Below, in pieces: positions 38,143-46,770 of a stretch of DNA of 64,000 nucleotides (its first letter is position 1; every line of letters begins with the position of its first letter). The notes below the pieces were generated by a model that searched no databases, was not told where the DNA came from, and saw nothing but the letters and a program-made list of their open reading frames with translations. The stretch spans positions 124,001 to 188,000 of the forward strand of contig NZ_JBQDYF010000003.1 of the NCBI RefSeq assembly GCF_052044135.1, written 5' to 3'. The DNA comes from Salinisphaera sp052044135. GTDB taxonomy: Bacteria; Pseudomonadota; Gammaproteobacteria; Nevskiales; Salinisphaeraceae. Both the position numbers and the translations under genes were made by a program.

Positions 38143-38850
38143 ATGACAAGCGCCGCTCCCACGACGCATATCGTGTTCCCACTGTATCCGGGCGTAACCC
38201 ATCTGGATTTTTGCGGCCCGCATCAGGTCTTTGCGCGCCTGCCCGGCGTTCATCTCAGCGTAGCCTCGGAAGGCGGCCGGGATATCGAGGCGGAAGGGCT
38301 GGTATTCACAGGTCTGGAAGACCTTGCGACGATTACGCACTGCAATGTGCTGTGCGTGCCGGGTGGATTCGGCTGCGTGGAGGCGATGGCGCGTCCCGGA
38401 TTCATGGCCGCGATCCGGCGCCTGGCCGGTTTGGCCGACTACGTGACATCGGTATGCACCGGCTCATTGATTCTGGCGGCCGCCGGTCTGTTAGAGGGGC
38501 GGCATGCGGCTTGTCACTGGGCATGGCGGCATATGCTGACCGAGTTCGCCGCGATCCCCGACGAGGGCCGCGTCGTCAATGACGGTAATATCTGGACCGG
38601 TGGCGGGGTAACGGCCGGCATCGACTTCGCACTCGCGCTGGTCGCCCGGATCGCCGGCGTGGGCGTGGCGCAGACCATCCAGCTCGCGCTCGAATACGCG
38701 CCCGCGCCGCCATTCGATTCGGGCCGCCCCGATCTGGCACCGGAAACGGTCGTCAATGGATATCGTGAAAAGCTGGCTGATGTGCTGCGCGATCGCGAAG
38801 CCGCCATTCGTCGCATCGCTGCTGGTCGCGCTAACCGAGCATCGCAATGA
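38143..38850 (+). CDS. DJ-1/PfpI-family protein, isonitrile hydratase-like
   Basis: 235-aa DJ-1 fold protein. The nucleophile-elbow cysteine is in SVCTGSLILAAAGLLEGRHA, with VFPLYPGVTHLDFCGPHQVF at the N-terminus and TGGGVTAGIDFALALV afterwards. The pattern matches isonitrile hydratase (InhA) and GlxA-like proteins without an HTH. Function is inferred only; partner of the divergent regulator. Confidence 0.82.
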   Translation: MTSAAPTTHIVFPLYPGVTHLDFCGPHQVFARLPGVHLSVASEGGRDIEAEGLVFTGLEDLATITHCNVLCVPGGFGCVEAMARPGFMAAIRRLAGLADYVTSVCTGSLILAAAGLLEGRHAACHWAWRHMLTEFAAIPDEGRVVNDGNIWTGGGVTAGIDFALALVARIAGVGVAQTIQLALEYAPAPPFDSGRPDLAPETVVNGYREKLADVLRDREAAIRRIAAGRANRASQ

Positions 38851-39434
38851 TCGCTTGGGGCGTGTATTGCGGGCTCAGATGGCTCGGTTTAAGCCGACGA
38901 TCCGGCGAATGCTTGTTCACGGCAGCGATCGCCGATACCAGCGGCGAGCCTCGGGTCGATACAGAACCGACAAGTGCCCGCCGTCGTTGAGGCGGCCGAT
39001 GACGTGCGTATCGTCTGAGTTCCCGTTTGGTCCACATCCCGAAAACCCGCGCTCGCGGGTTTTTGTGCCCGGTGCCCGGGATTTTGCGTGATCATGCGCA
39101 GGTGCCGCGCAGTCTGCGGGTTCGCCGGGCATGCGGCGCCCCGGTATCGAGGCCAGCGGCGCCCGTTCGTCGGAACCTGTGCCTGTGCTGCAAGATCAAA
39201 ACAACACTGTTACATAGTCGCAAAGATTGTGTGTCAGCATTCGGTAGCGTGCAGTCCGGATGTCGCTTTCACGCTCGTGCGCATCGTGGCGAAACTCGTT
39301 TCGGCTGGATTCATTACGCCATTGCCGACGCCCCGACACGAGGCGTAATCGAACGCGTCGAGCGTCTGGCGCGATCCGCTTTGCTCTGCACAGGGGCAAT
39401 CTGAGGTTCCATCTTTAATTCGGAAACAAGATCA
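38851..39434. other. Gene-free stretch with one terminator
   Basis: About 580 bp. The only clear element is a hairpin at 39043–39065 (AAACCCGC…GCGGGTTT followed by TTG) that can act in both directions. No open frame gives a recognisable product. Confidence 0.5.
39043..39065. terminator. Bidirectional terminator hairpin
   Basis: AAAACCCGC / GCGGGTTTTT with A- and T-rich flanks on both sides, about 190 bp after the DJ-1 gene. Confidence 0.7.
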
Positions 39435-40034
39435 ATGACGAAATTCCTCACTGAGCTAAAACAACAGCGATGGGATGATCACCGTTACTATCATCACAGC
39501 CGGATCAACCAGTCACTGCATCTGTTCAGCGCCTGCTGTTTCCTCATGACCTACTTCCTGGTGTTCAGGTCCCCCGTGTCGGCTGCAATAACGGGCTGGT
39601 TTCTGGCGATGATTTCCCGGCAGATCGGACACTTCTTCTTCGAACCGAAAGGCTACGACGACGAGAACGAAGCGACCCACGAATACAAGGAATCCATAAA
39701 GGTCGGCTACAACCTGCGGCGCAAGATCGTGCTGCTGAGTGTCTGGGCACTTTCGCCGATCGTATTGATCCTCAAGCCAAACCTGTTCGGACTCCTGTCG
39801 CCGCATACCGACATCTATCAATTCATGCATAACGTCGCGGTGACCTGGATCTGCATCGGTATCGGGGCCGTGCTGTTTCGCATGGTGCAACTGTTCATGC
39901 AAGCCAGCATCGTGACCGGGTTGGCCTGGGCAACCAAGATCATCACCGATCCGCTGCACGACCTGAAGCTTTACTGGAAAGCGCCGCTCTATGTGCTGCG
40001 TGGCGATCTCTATGATCCCATGATCGCCAGGTAA
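39435..40034 (+). CDS. Mpo1-like (DUF962) membrane protein
   Basis: 199-aa integral membrane protein with about four hydrophobic segments. YYHHSRINQSLHLFSACCF followed by ISRQIGHFFFEP reproduces the H-x4-N-x3-H and Q-x-GH pattern of the Mpo1/DUF962 family. The yeast member Mpo1 is an Fe(II)-dependent dioxygenase in α-oxidation of 2-hydroxy fatty acids; whether this bacterial protein does the same is unproven. It is convergent, 25 bp away, with a PEMT-like gene in a four-gene lipid-associated cluster. Confidence 0.65.
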   Translation: MTKFLTELKQQRWDDHRYYHHSRINQSLHLFSACCFLMTYFLVFRSPVSAAITGWFLAMISRQIGHFFFEPKGYDDENEATHEYKESIKVGYNLRRKIVLLSVWALSPIVLILKPNLFGLLSPHTDIYQFMHNVAVTWICIGIGAVLFRMVQLFMQASIVTGLAWATKIITDPLHDLKLYWKAPLYVLRGDLYDPMIAR

Positions 40035-40059
40035 TGATGCACAGGCGCCGCCGGTGGGG

Positions 40060-40596
40060 TCATTGCTCGAAGTGGGCGCCCAGCACGTAGTAAAGCGTTT
40101 CCAGCAGGGGCAGCACAAACCAGTCGGGGTGGGGGAACCGCATGATCAGGAAGAGCCCCCAGATCGCCAGAACGGCACCGACGTACTGCGGATGGGGAAC
40201 CAGTGAAAACGGAAAGTCTTCCCGCCAGGGCACGTCGTAGCCCAGCTTGTTGCCGTAGAACACGCCCGTTTTGCCGAGCACGGCGAAGACGCTGAAGTTC
40301 AGCACCATCCCCGCGACGATCATGGCGGCGCCAATGAGCCACGGGGCGAGGGTCGCCGTGGGGATCGGGAGGCCATCGGCGAACCAGGCGCACCAGAACA
40401 AAAAGACGCCGATCTGCAGCACTTTGAAGCCCCGGAACAAGACCTGGACGACATCAATGGGCGCGCCCAGGGCAGCGGGCAATCGATGGCGGCAGATCTG
40501 CTGGAACCTTTCCGGATGACGCCAGACCAGGAAATACGTGACGCGCTCGGCGCTCAAAAGGACTGCGCAGAGCAGGAAAACGAGGGTTGTAGTCAT
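40060..40596 (-). CDS. PEMT/ICMT-fold membrane methyltransferase
   Basis: 178 aa, about four membrane helices. The segment LGKTGVFYGNKLGYDVPWRE then FPFSLVPHPQYVGAVLAIWG closely follows eukaryotic-type phosphatidylethanolamine N-methyltransferase (LG-G-F-GD-x-GI … FPF … NP-Y-GS). It may methylate a lipid head group using SAM. ATG at 40596 overlaps the aminotransferase stop by 4 nt, so the two are translationally coupled. A related family, isoprenylcysteine methyltransferase, shares the fold and cannot be excluded. Confidence 0.72.
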   Translation of the reverse strand: MTTTLVFLLCAVLLSAERVTYFLVWRHPERFQQICRHRLPAALGAPIDVVQVLFRGFKVLQIGVFLFWCAWFADGLPIPTATLAPWLIGAAMIVAGMVLNFSVFAVLGKTGVFYGNKLGYDVPWREDFPFSLVPHPQYVGAVLAIWGLFLIMRFPHPDWFVLPLLETLYYVLGAHFEQ

Positions 40597-42290
40597 ATCT
40601 GCTGTTGTCTCTTGGTTCGGGCGCCACCAGCGGAGCCCAGCTTCGCTTGAAGCATTTCCCGGAGGATGCGGCGCTGTATCCGTTGATTGGTAAGGGATGG
40701 ATCGTGCCACCACCAACCGCCTTCGCTCATTTGCCGGGCCGCGGACACAAAGCGGTCCACGACGGCCGTGAACTCGTCTTCCGTGTAGTTCAGACTGAAG
40801 ATGAACCGGCCGGTGCCGATCCATGGCAGGGTCAGCCCCTCGGCGATCAAGTAGAACTGCAGCATCCAGTTGTAGCGCGATGGCTGCGTGTACAGGACGG
40901 TGAAAATGGACGAGAAATGGGCCACGCGAAGCGGCAGGTGCTCGGCCTCGAGACGCTGGTTGAACAGGCGAGCGCGGCGTTGCCAGATTTCGTCTGCATT
41001 GGCATAGATCGCCTGTATATCCGCGCCCGCACTGCGCCGGAGAAACTCGTTCATCGTCGCCATGACATAGGGGTGGGAATTGAAAGTGCCGCGGGCAAAG
41101 CAGATATCGACCGGGCGGTCATCGCGGAACCGCTTCATCAGGTGGGCACGGCCGCACACCACGCCCACCGGCAGCCCGCCGCCAAGCGTCTTGCCATAGG
41201 TAACGAGGTCGGCTTGAACACCAAAATATTCCTGCGCACCGCGATAGGCGATACGGAAACCCACGAAGACCTCGTCGAGAATCAAGACGATACCGCGCTC
41301 GGTGCACACCTGGCGCAGCTCGCGCAGCCACCGTCCGTAAGCCGCCACGTCGGGGTTTGCAGACCGCGCGCTGTTAATCAGCGAACCGTCGCCCGGGGCG
41401 TTGGCGTTCGGATGCAACACCTGCAGCGGGTTGACCAGAACACAGGCAATGTCGCGCCGCTGGCGGAGCACCCGCAGCGTTTGTTCGTCCATGTCCCGGA
41501 GGGTGTAGACGTCGCCGGTCTTGTGCGGGTTGCCGATGCCGGGCTGAACGCCATCCCACCAGCCATGATAAGCACCGCAGAAGCGCACCAGGTGGCTGCG
41601 CCCGGTGTGGTAAAGCGCCAGTCGTACCGCCTGCATGACGGCTTCGGTGCCCGACATGTGGAACGAAACCTCATCCAGCCCGGAGATTTCCGTGAGACGC
41701 CGGACGTTGTCCTCGACAACCGGGTGATAGGGGCCAAGCACCGGCCCCAGATCGTCGACCCGCTCGGCCCCGGCTGCAATGCAGGCCTTGTAAAAGTCGT
41801 AGCCGAGGACGTTGACGCCGTACGCGCCGGTCAGATCCAGGGACTCGTTGCCGTCGAGATCAGTCAGGGTGACGCCCGCGGAGGCGCTGACGAACGCGCC
41901 GACGCTGAGGTGTTCCCGCACGTGGCCGGCATACTGGAAAGGCACCCGGTAGCGACGCACGAACTGCATGTCCGAGACCATCCCGGCGACGCGTTCGCCG
42001 GCGGCGATCGACACCGGACTGCGCTCACGCAGGCGGCAGGCGAGTGCCTCGAACGCCTGGCGGCGCTGCCGGCCCACGTCCGCCGGGGCGTCGTCGCTCC
42101 GATAGAACGCCTCACCCGTGTAGGCATAGCTTGGCACCTGGCGTGCGAAACGACGGGCGATTCGCCCGTGACCGACAAGCGATGGATGCTTGGCCCGGGA
42201 CAGCAACAGCCGCGAGTACCCGGCCCGGGCGGCAGCGACCAGGGCCGCGATTACGATAACAATGCCTATGACGAGCATAGTCGACGACAT
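40593..42290 (-). CDS. Membrane-anchored class-III aminotransferase
   Basis: 565 aa, much longer than the usual 430. An N-terminal transmembrane helix (residues about 5–22, MLVIGIVIVIAALVAAA) and an extra basic region precede a glutamate-1-semialdehyde-aminomutase-like fold: SFHMSGTEAVMQAVRLA, ILDEVFVGFR, and the PLP lysine in VTYGKTLGGGLPVG near residue 366. It could be an aminotransferase or aminomutase on a membrane-bound substrate. Coupled to the PEMT-like gene and divergent (59 bp) from a phosphatidylserine decarboxylase gene. Confidence 0.85.
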   Translation of the reverse strand: MSSTMLVIGIVIVIAALVAAARAGYSRLLLSRAKHPSLVGHGRIARRFARQVPSYAYTGEAFYRSDDAPADVGRQRRQAFEALACRLRERSPVSIAAGERVAGMVSDMQFVRRYRVPFQYAGHVREHLSVGAFVSASAGVTLTDLDGNESLDLTGAYGVNVLGYDFYKACIAAGAERVDDLGPVLGPYHPVVEDNVRRLTEISGLDEVSFHMSGTEAVMQAVRLALYHTGRSHLVRFCGAYHGWWDGVQPGIGNPHKTGDVYTLRDMDEQTLRVLRQRRDIACVLVNPLQVLHPNANAPGDGSLINSARSANPDVAAYGRWLRELRQVCTERGIVLILDEVFVGFRIAYRGAQEYFGVQADLVTYGKTLGGGLPVGVVCGRAHLMKRFRDDRPVDICFARGTFNSHPYVMATMNEFLRRSAGADIQAIYANADEIWQRRARLFNQRLEAEHLPLRVAHFSSIFTVLYTQPSRYNWMLQFYLIAEGLTLPWIGTGRFIFSLNYTEDEFTAVVDRFVSAARQMSEGGWWWHDPSLTNQRIQRRILREMLQAKLGSAGGARTKRQQQI

Positions 42291-42349
42291 ATCAACTCCG
42301 ATGGGCCGGCAGTGCGGGCTGGCCGGCGATCTTTAGTGGAGAGCGCCCC

Positions 42350-43216
42350 ATGCTGAATGTTGCGCGCGCCCGAGCGGCGCTGAATTTCTGGATCACCAAC
42401 CGCATGATTCCGCGCCGATTGCTGAGTCGGGCATTCGGAGGGTTCAGCCGCATCGAGCACCCGCTGGTCGCCCGGTTGTCGATCGCCGCCTGGCGTCTGT
42501 TCAGTCGTGAACTGGATCTGTCCGAGGCCAGGAAAACCTCGTTCGCCAGCCTGCACGATTGCTTCACGCGCGAACTTCGGGATGGCGCAAGGCCGGTCGA
42601 TATGCGGGCGTCAGTCATCACCAGCCCCTGTGACGGGGTCGTGGTGGCGTGCGGGCCGATCAGGGACAACATGCTGTTTCAGGCCAAAGGTATTGATTAC
42701 GACCTCCACGAGCTGCTCGACAACGAATCCTGGGGCGGGCTGTACCGCAATGGTCGCTACGCCACCTTGCGCCTGACGGCCGCCATGTATCACCGTTTTC
42801 ATGCTCCGTATGACTGCAGCATCCGGCAGGTCCGACACATCGCCGGCGATCTCTGGAACGTCAACCCCCCGACATTCGAGCGCGTGCCCCTTCTGTATTG
42901 CCGGAACGAACGTGTGGTCATGCCGCTTCAGCTGGAATCGCTGAATACGACCGTGACACTGGTCGCCGTCGGCGCGGTGCTTGTAGGCAGCATACGGCTG
43001 GACTTTATAGATTCGGGGTTAAATGCTCGTGACATCGGGCCGGCCACGATCGCGTGCGAGGCGTCCGTCGCCAAGGGCGATCAGCTCGGCCATTTTCAAC
43101 ACGGCTCGACCATCATCGTCCTCGCCCCGGAACACTGCCGTCTGCACGAGACGATCCGCTGCGGGCAAGTCGTTCGCATGGGACAACCGCTGATGCAGGC
43201 CGGCACGTCGGCGTGA
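42350..43216 (+). CDS. psd: Phosphatidylserine decarboxylase family protein
   Basis: 288 aa. Self-cleaving pyruvoyl enzyme that makes phosphatidylethanolamine from phosphatidylserine. Catalytic triad candidates are present: Asp in SPCDGVVVACG, His in AMYHRFHAPYD, and the processing serine in HGSTIIVL (Gly252-Ser253-Thr254). It is in a cluster with a PEMT-like methyltransferase and an aminotransferase, so it may be a specialised paralogue rather than the housekeeping enzyme. Confidence 0.88.
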   Translation: MLNVARARAALNFWITNRMIPRRLLSRAFGGFSRIEHPLVARLSIAAWRLFSRELDLSEARKTSFASLHDCFTRELRDGARPVDMRASVITSPCDGVVVACGPIRDNMLFQAKGIDYDLHELLDNESWGGLYRNGRYATLRLTAAMYHRFHAPYDCSIRQVRHIAGDLWNVNPPTFERVPLLYCRNERVVMPLQLESLNTTVTLVAVGAVLVGSIRLDFIDSGLNARDIGPATIACEASVAKGDQLGHFQHGSTIIVLAPEHCRLHETIRCGQVVRMGQPLMQAGTSA

Positions 43217-43244
43217 GATCAGGCCCCGGCCAGGCGGCTCGTGT

Positions 43245-43282
43245 GCCGAAACGAAAATTCATCGCCTTGTTTCGGCGTTTTT
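43245..43282 (+). terminator. Terminator after psd
   Basis: GCCGAAAC (43245) pairs with GTTTCGGC (43269) and is followed by GTTTTTCG. Confidence 0.75.
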
Positions 43283-43334
43283 CGCCCCATGCGCGGTTGC
43301 GGCCATTTGCCGTATCCGCTGAGACGGCTCACCG

Positions 43335-43455
43335 GGTGGTCGGCTGTGACGATCAATGACGTCGGAAACAGTCTGCCGATGCCCGGCAACAAAAGAGCCA
43401 GGACGGCTAACGACTTCGGCGCGATAACCGGGCAGAGCAAGCCGCAGCCGATCAG
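43335..43455 (-). pseudogene. Fragment duplicated from the downstream MFS gene
   Basis: About 120 bp here is a clear degenerate copy of 45237–45363, inside the MFS transporter gene. In translation LIGCGLLCPVIAPKSLAVLA (here) corresponds to LIGCGLLCLLIAPKPLAIPA in the intact gene, and LFPTSLIVTADH to LFPMSLIVTADH. It has small deletions and flanking sequence unrelated to the transporter. The adjoining 43456–43731 shows no recognisable gene. Confidence 0.85.
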
Positions 43456-43731
43456 TCCCCGCTTGCCGCAGCACATCGCGCGGGCCAGCCAGCGACGCCT
43501 CGCCGACTGCGGCTGGGCCGAACAATACGATTCTTTCGGTAAATTACGGCAGCACGATGCCAGGGAGGGCATTTGGTCGTCGCTCGGGGCATCGAACTGG
43601 CGGGCCGGGCGCGTGCCTGGGTCGTGCGACGCCATTGCATCCGGCGGCGGAATTTTCGGTAGCAGGTGGTGCTCAGGGCGAGCACGAATAAGCCATGAAC
43701 CATCATTGCGGAGACGCTCCATACTCACATT

Positions 43732-43755
43732 GTAACCCAAGCCGTTACGGGTTAC
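43732..43755. promoter_or_regulatory. Probable HigA operator upstream of higBA
   Basis: GTAACCC (43732–43738) and GGGTTAC (43749–43755) form an inverted repeat 9 bp before the toxin start, with another GTTACGG inside. HigA-type antitoxins bind such palindromes to autoregulate. Confidence 0.6.
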
Positions 43756-43764
43756 GATCAATAG

Positions 43765-44043
43765 GTGATCAAGAGCTTCAAGCACAAAGGTCTCAAGAAG
43801 TTCTTCGAAACGGGCAGCAAGGCAGGGATTCAGGCGCAACACGCCAATCGATTGCGCCTGGTTTTGGGCCTTCTGGATGCGGCTACCAAGGTTGGGGAGA
43901 TGGATGTGCCCAGTTTGCGGCTGCACTCGCTTTCCGGTGACCGGGCCGATATGTGGGCGGTGAGCGTTTCGGGTAACTGGCGTATCACGTTTCGCTTTGA
44001 AGGCGAGAATGTCTATATCGTCAATTACGAGGACTATCACTGA
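43765..44043 (+). CDS. higB: HigB-type toxin (RelE superfamily)
   Basis: 92 aa, ribosome-dependent mRNA interferase family. IKSFKHKGLKKFFETGS, LRLHSLSGDRADMWAVSVSG and NWRITFRFEGENVYIVNYED are classic HigB segments. GTG start at 43765. The toxin precedes its antitoxin by 3 nt, the reversed order that defines higBA modules. Confidence 0.93.
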   Translation: MIKSFKHKGLKKFFETGSKAGIQAQHANRLRLVLGLLDAATKVGEMDVPSLRLHSLSGDRADMWAVSVSGNWRITFRFEGENVYIVNYEDYH

Positions 44044-44046
44044 GGT

Positions 44047-44373
44047 ATGGCTATGCGTATGCACAATCCCCCGCACCCCGGCGAGGTGCTCAAGGGGCTT
44101 TATTTCGCGCCGATGGCACTCAGCGTCACGGCTGGCGCAGCCGCGTTGGGCGTGAGCCGCAAGACGTTGTCCGCCATTCTCAATGGCCGGGCGGGTATCA
44201 GTTCGGAGATGGCGTTGCGGCTGGCGCAAGCGTTTGATACCACGCCGGAAATTTGGATCAATATGCAGGCCAAGCGCGATTTGTGGGAGGCCGAGCAGGC
44301 GCACCCGGATTTGAAGGTGCAGCGCCTGGTGACGCGTGGCAAGGACGGCACGTCGCCGCGCCCGATGACGTAG
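44047..44373 (+). CDS. higA: HigA-family antitoxin
   Basis: 108 aa with an XRE helix-turn-helix: HPGEVLKGLYFAPMALSV, AAALGVSRKTLSAILNGRAG, and MALRLAQAFDTTPEIWINMQ, the standard HigA/VapI pattern. It should neutralise HigB and repress the operon. Possible starts are ATGs at 44047, 44053 and 44059. Confidence 0.93.
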   Translation: MAMRMHNPPHPGEVLKGLYFAPMALSVTAGAAALGVSRKTLSAILNGRAGISSEMALRLAQAFDTTPEIWINMQAKRDLWEAEQAHPDLKVQRLVTRGKDGTSPRPMT

Positions 44374-44464
44374 CGGTTTGATGGATAGAATGCGTCGTAC
44401 GCGCTTGGCAACTGGGCGCTGAGTTAAGAAAAAAGCTAAGCCCGGCGCCTGAGCGCGAAAGCAT

Positions 44465-44822
44465 TCACGTCGGTCGGGCGGAGGGGCCGAGCATGGCGCG
44501 GCGGTCCTCATCAACGGGCTGCAATGTGAGTTGGCAGTCGATCCGGCTGGCGGTGCTGTCGGGGGAGAACTCGGATTTATCCTCATTTAAGTTGGTGACG
44601 CCGAACACGCCGTGGTTCACGCGGTGCCGTCGACCAGCGGCCGGGCGAGGCCTTTGTCGGGGAGGTTGCGCGGCGCGTCGATGTAGTGCGGGCCGCTGCT
44701 AAGCTGGGGCAGTAGGGGGCCGGAGTGGATGGTCTGGTCACGCCCGTGCCGAGCGACTGGCGGGTTAGGCGCGCGCCGCCGGCAGAGCGACCGGGCCAGG
44801 TTTTGCCCCGTATATTCACGTC
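44465..44822 (-). pseudogene. Frameshifted remnant resembling P2 tail gene U
   Basis: Reading three frames in turn on the minus strand gives KTWPGRSAGGARLTRQSLGTG, then GPLLPQLSSGPHYIDAPRNL and LARPLVDGT, then GVFGVTNLNEDKSEFSPDST and ASRIDCQLTLQPVDEDRRAM. This follows recalled phage P2 GpU (SGVLMPELTGG…WPLLEGTG…GMYVIENVSQTHSEFFADGT…FTLTLKRVDESLSAMFG). At least two frameshifts separate the pieces. No other tail gene is recognisable nearby; 44823–45000 shows nothing further. Confidence 0.7.
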
Positions 44823-45000
44823 GAACCGAATGCGATTCCATCGAGCGCAAAGTGGTCGCTCCCGTAAATTTTGCGAGATGCTAATCGACCGGTGAGATTG
44901 CCCGCACCGGGCGGATATCGGCTCGTTGATTTATGGAATCCCCGGGAGCCGTTCCAATGGCGTTGAAATGCCCAGCCGAACCCACATAGGCCACGGTACG

Positions 45001-46203
45001 TCAGAGGCTGTTTTTGCAAAGGCGCCAGTCCGTCTTAGACAAGGAATACTGTGGCGACAGACGCGGCACCATCAATATCTGAATGGCGATCCCGGCGAGC
45101 ATGACGAGCCAGGCCATTGTCAAGTCATGCAACTGCTCCCGCAATATTCCGCTCACGAACGGCATGATGCTGGCGACAATATAGCCGCCACCTTGCACGA
45201 ACCCCATCAACGCCCCGGCCTGACCGGCTTCCTGCAGGTGGTCGGCTGTGACGATCAATGACATCGGAAACAGTCCGCCGATGCCGATGCCCAGCAACAA
45301 AAGCGCCGGGATGGCTAACGGCTTTGGCGCGATAAGCAGGCAGAGCAAGCCACAGCCGATTAGGACCAGGATCAATAGCAGTATCGGGCGACGGTCTGTG
45401 AATCGGTCGACGACCGATGACAGCCCGACGGCCGCGATCACCTGAGTCAGTGTCAAGCCGCCGAGCAACAGCCCGCTACTGGTCCCGGACCATCCGCGTT
45501 GAACGTAAAACGGGGGCAGCCAGGCCAGAACGAGCGTATAAGCAGATGTGCCGATCCCGAAAAATACGAGAAGGTACCAGGCGCGGGCCGAGCCCAAGGG
45601 TAGTGCGTGGCCGCTGCTACCCTCGATTCTTTTCCGGCCGGTTGTGGCCGCAGACCAGATGACAAATGCGATTACGGCGAAAATGGACCATATGGACAAG
45701 GTTCCAGGCCATCCTATGACACGCGATAGCGGAGCCGACGCCGACGAAGAAATCATCGCACCGGCCATGATGCCAGTGGTGTACAAGGCCATCAGCTGGC
45801 CTGCCCTGTCTGCGTGGTCGCGTTTTATCAGGCCGGGCAGCACAGCCTGTATAACGGCGATGCCGACACCGCCCAGAGCGGCAGTCACGATCAGCCCCGA
45901 CTCGTCATAGAACACCACACGTGTCAGCGACGCGACCCCAACGGCGATCAGACCGTATAGGACGGTTTTTTCGACCCCGAGCATCCGTTGGAGCAGACCG
46001 CCGAACAGTGCAAATATCCCCATCGCGAGCACGGGCAGGGTGGTCAGTAGCCCGGCAACGGTATCGCTCACGCTGGTATCGGACTGTATCGGTCCGAGGA
46101 TTGGGCCTATGGCTGCCATGATAGGCCGCAGATTCAATCCAACAATAAGAACGGCCGCCGCGAACAGGGTGTAATGCTGACGTCGAATCGTGGCGTTGGC
46201 CAT
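45001..46203 (-). CDS. CynX/NimT-type MFS transporter
   Basis: 400-aa inner-membrane carrier with about 12 helices. LRPIMAAIGPILGPIQSDTS at the start is typical of the cyanate-permease/NimT-like MFS family. ATG at 46203 has GGAGAGAC upstream. Divergent from a MarR gene over 51 bp. The C-terminal end (SKTDWRLCKNSL) is short and may be altered by rearrangement in the scar region next to it. A decayed partial copy lies at 43335. Confidence 0.88.
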   Translation of the reverse strand: MANATIRRQHYTLFAAAVLIVGLNLRPIMAAIGPILGPIQSDTSVSDTVAGLLTTLPVLAMGIFALFGGLLQRMLGVEKTVLYGLIAVGVASLTRVVFYDESGLIVTAALGGVGIAVIQAVLPGLIKRDHADRAGQLMALYTTGIMAGAMISSSASAPLSRVIGWPGTLSIWSIFAVIAFVIWSAATTGRKRIEGSSGHALPLGSARAWYLLVFFGIGTSAYTLVLAWLPPFYVQRGWSGTSSGLLLGGLTLTQVIAAVGLSSVVDRFTDRRPILLLILVLIGCGLLCLLIAPKPLAIPALLLLGIGIGGLFPMSLIVTADHLQEAGQAGALMGFVQGGGYIVASIMPFVSGILREQLHDLTMAWLVMLAGIAIQILMVPRLSPQYSLSKTDWRLCKNSL

Positions 46204-46254
46204 AACGTCTCTCCGATTTAATATACGGGATAACTCTCGTAACAAAGAATCTTA

Positions 46255-46770
46255 ATGTCAAGACAAAATGCCGACCCAATGGCACGAGCTGACCTCGCGT
46301 TTTCTCAGTGGAAGAAAGAACGCCCGGATCTGGATGCTTTCCCGATGATGCTGTTCGGGCGCCTGTTAGAGGCTGCGGAATTGCTGGATAAGACGCACCT
46401 ATCGCCGCTTTACAAGAAGTACAACCTGCAACGCGGCGAATTCGATGTACTGGCCACGCTCAGGCGATCCGGCGAGCCTTATGCCCTATCGCCAACCGCG
46501 CTATATCGGATGATGATGATTTCGTCAGGTGGGGTGACCAATCGCGTGGACCGGCTTGAGAAGGCGGGTCTGGTCCGCCGCCGCCGTAGTCCGACAGATC
46601 GAAGAAGTGTCCAGGTTGAGCTGACAGCCGAAGGGTTGACCAGAGTTGACGCGATGCTGACCGAGCACGTGGAGAGACAACGGGAATTGATCGCTCATCT
46701 CTCCAGCGAGCAAAAGGTGGAGCTGGACAGTTTGCTCGCCAGCCTGATCAGGGTTCTGTCCAACGAGTGA
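46255..46770 (+). CDS. MarR-family regulator
   Basis: 171 aa. The winged helix is LSPTALYRMMMISSGGVTNR then VDRLEKAGLVRRRRSPTDRR with a wing SVQVELTAEG. It is divergent from the MFS gene with a 51-bp AT-rich intergenic region that must hold the shared operator, so it probably represses the transporter until a ligand binds. Confidence 0.9.
   Translation: MSRQNADPMARADLAFSQWKKERPDLDAFPMMLFGRLLEAAELLDKTHLSPLYKKYNLQRGEFDVLATLRRSGEPYALSPTALYRMMMISSGGVTNRVDRLEKAGLVRRRRSPTDRRSVQVELTAEGLTRVDAMLTEHVERQRELIAHLSSEQKVELDSLLASLIRVLSNE

Noticed and set aside
38831..39037. Small minus-strand frame after the DJ-1 gene
   Set aside because: Basic, low-complexity product with no family resemblance, no ribosome-binding site and overlap with the end of the DJ-1 gene.
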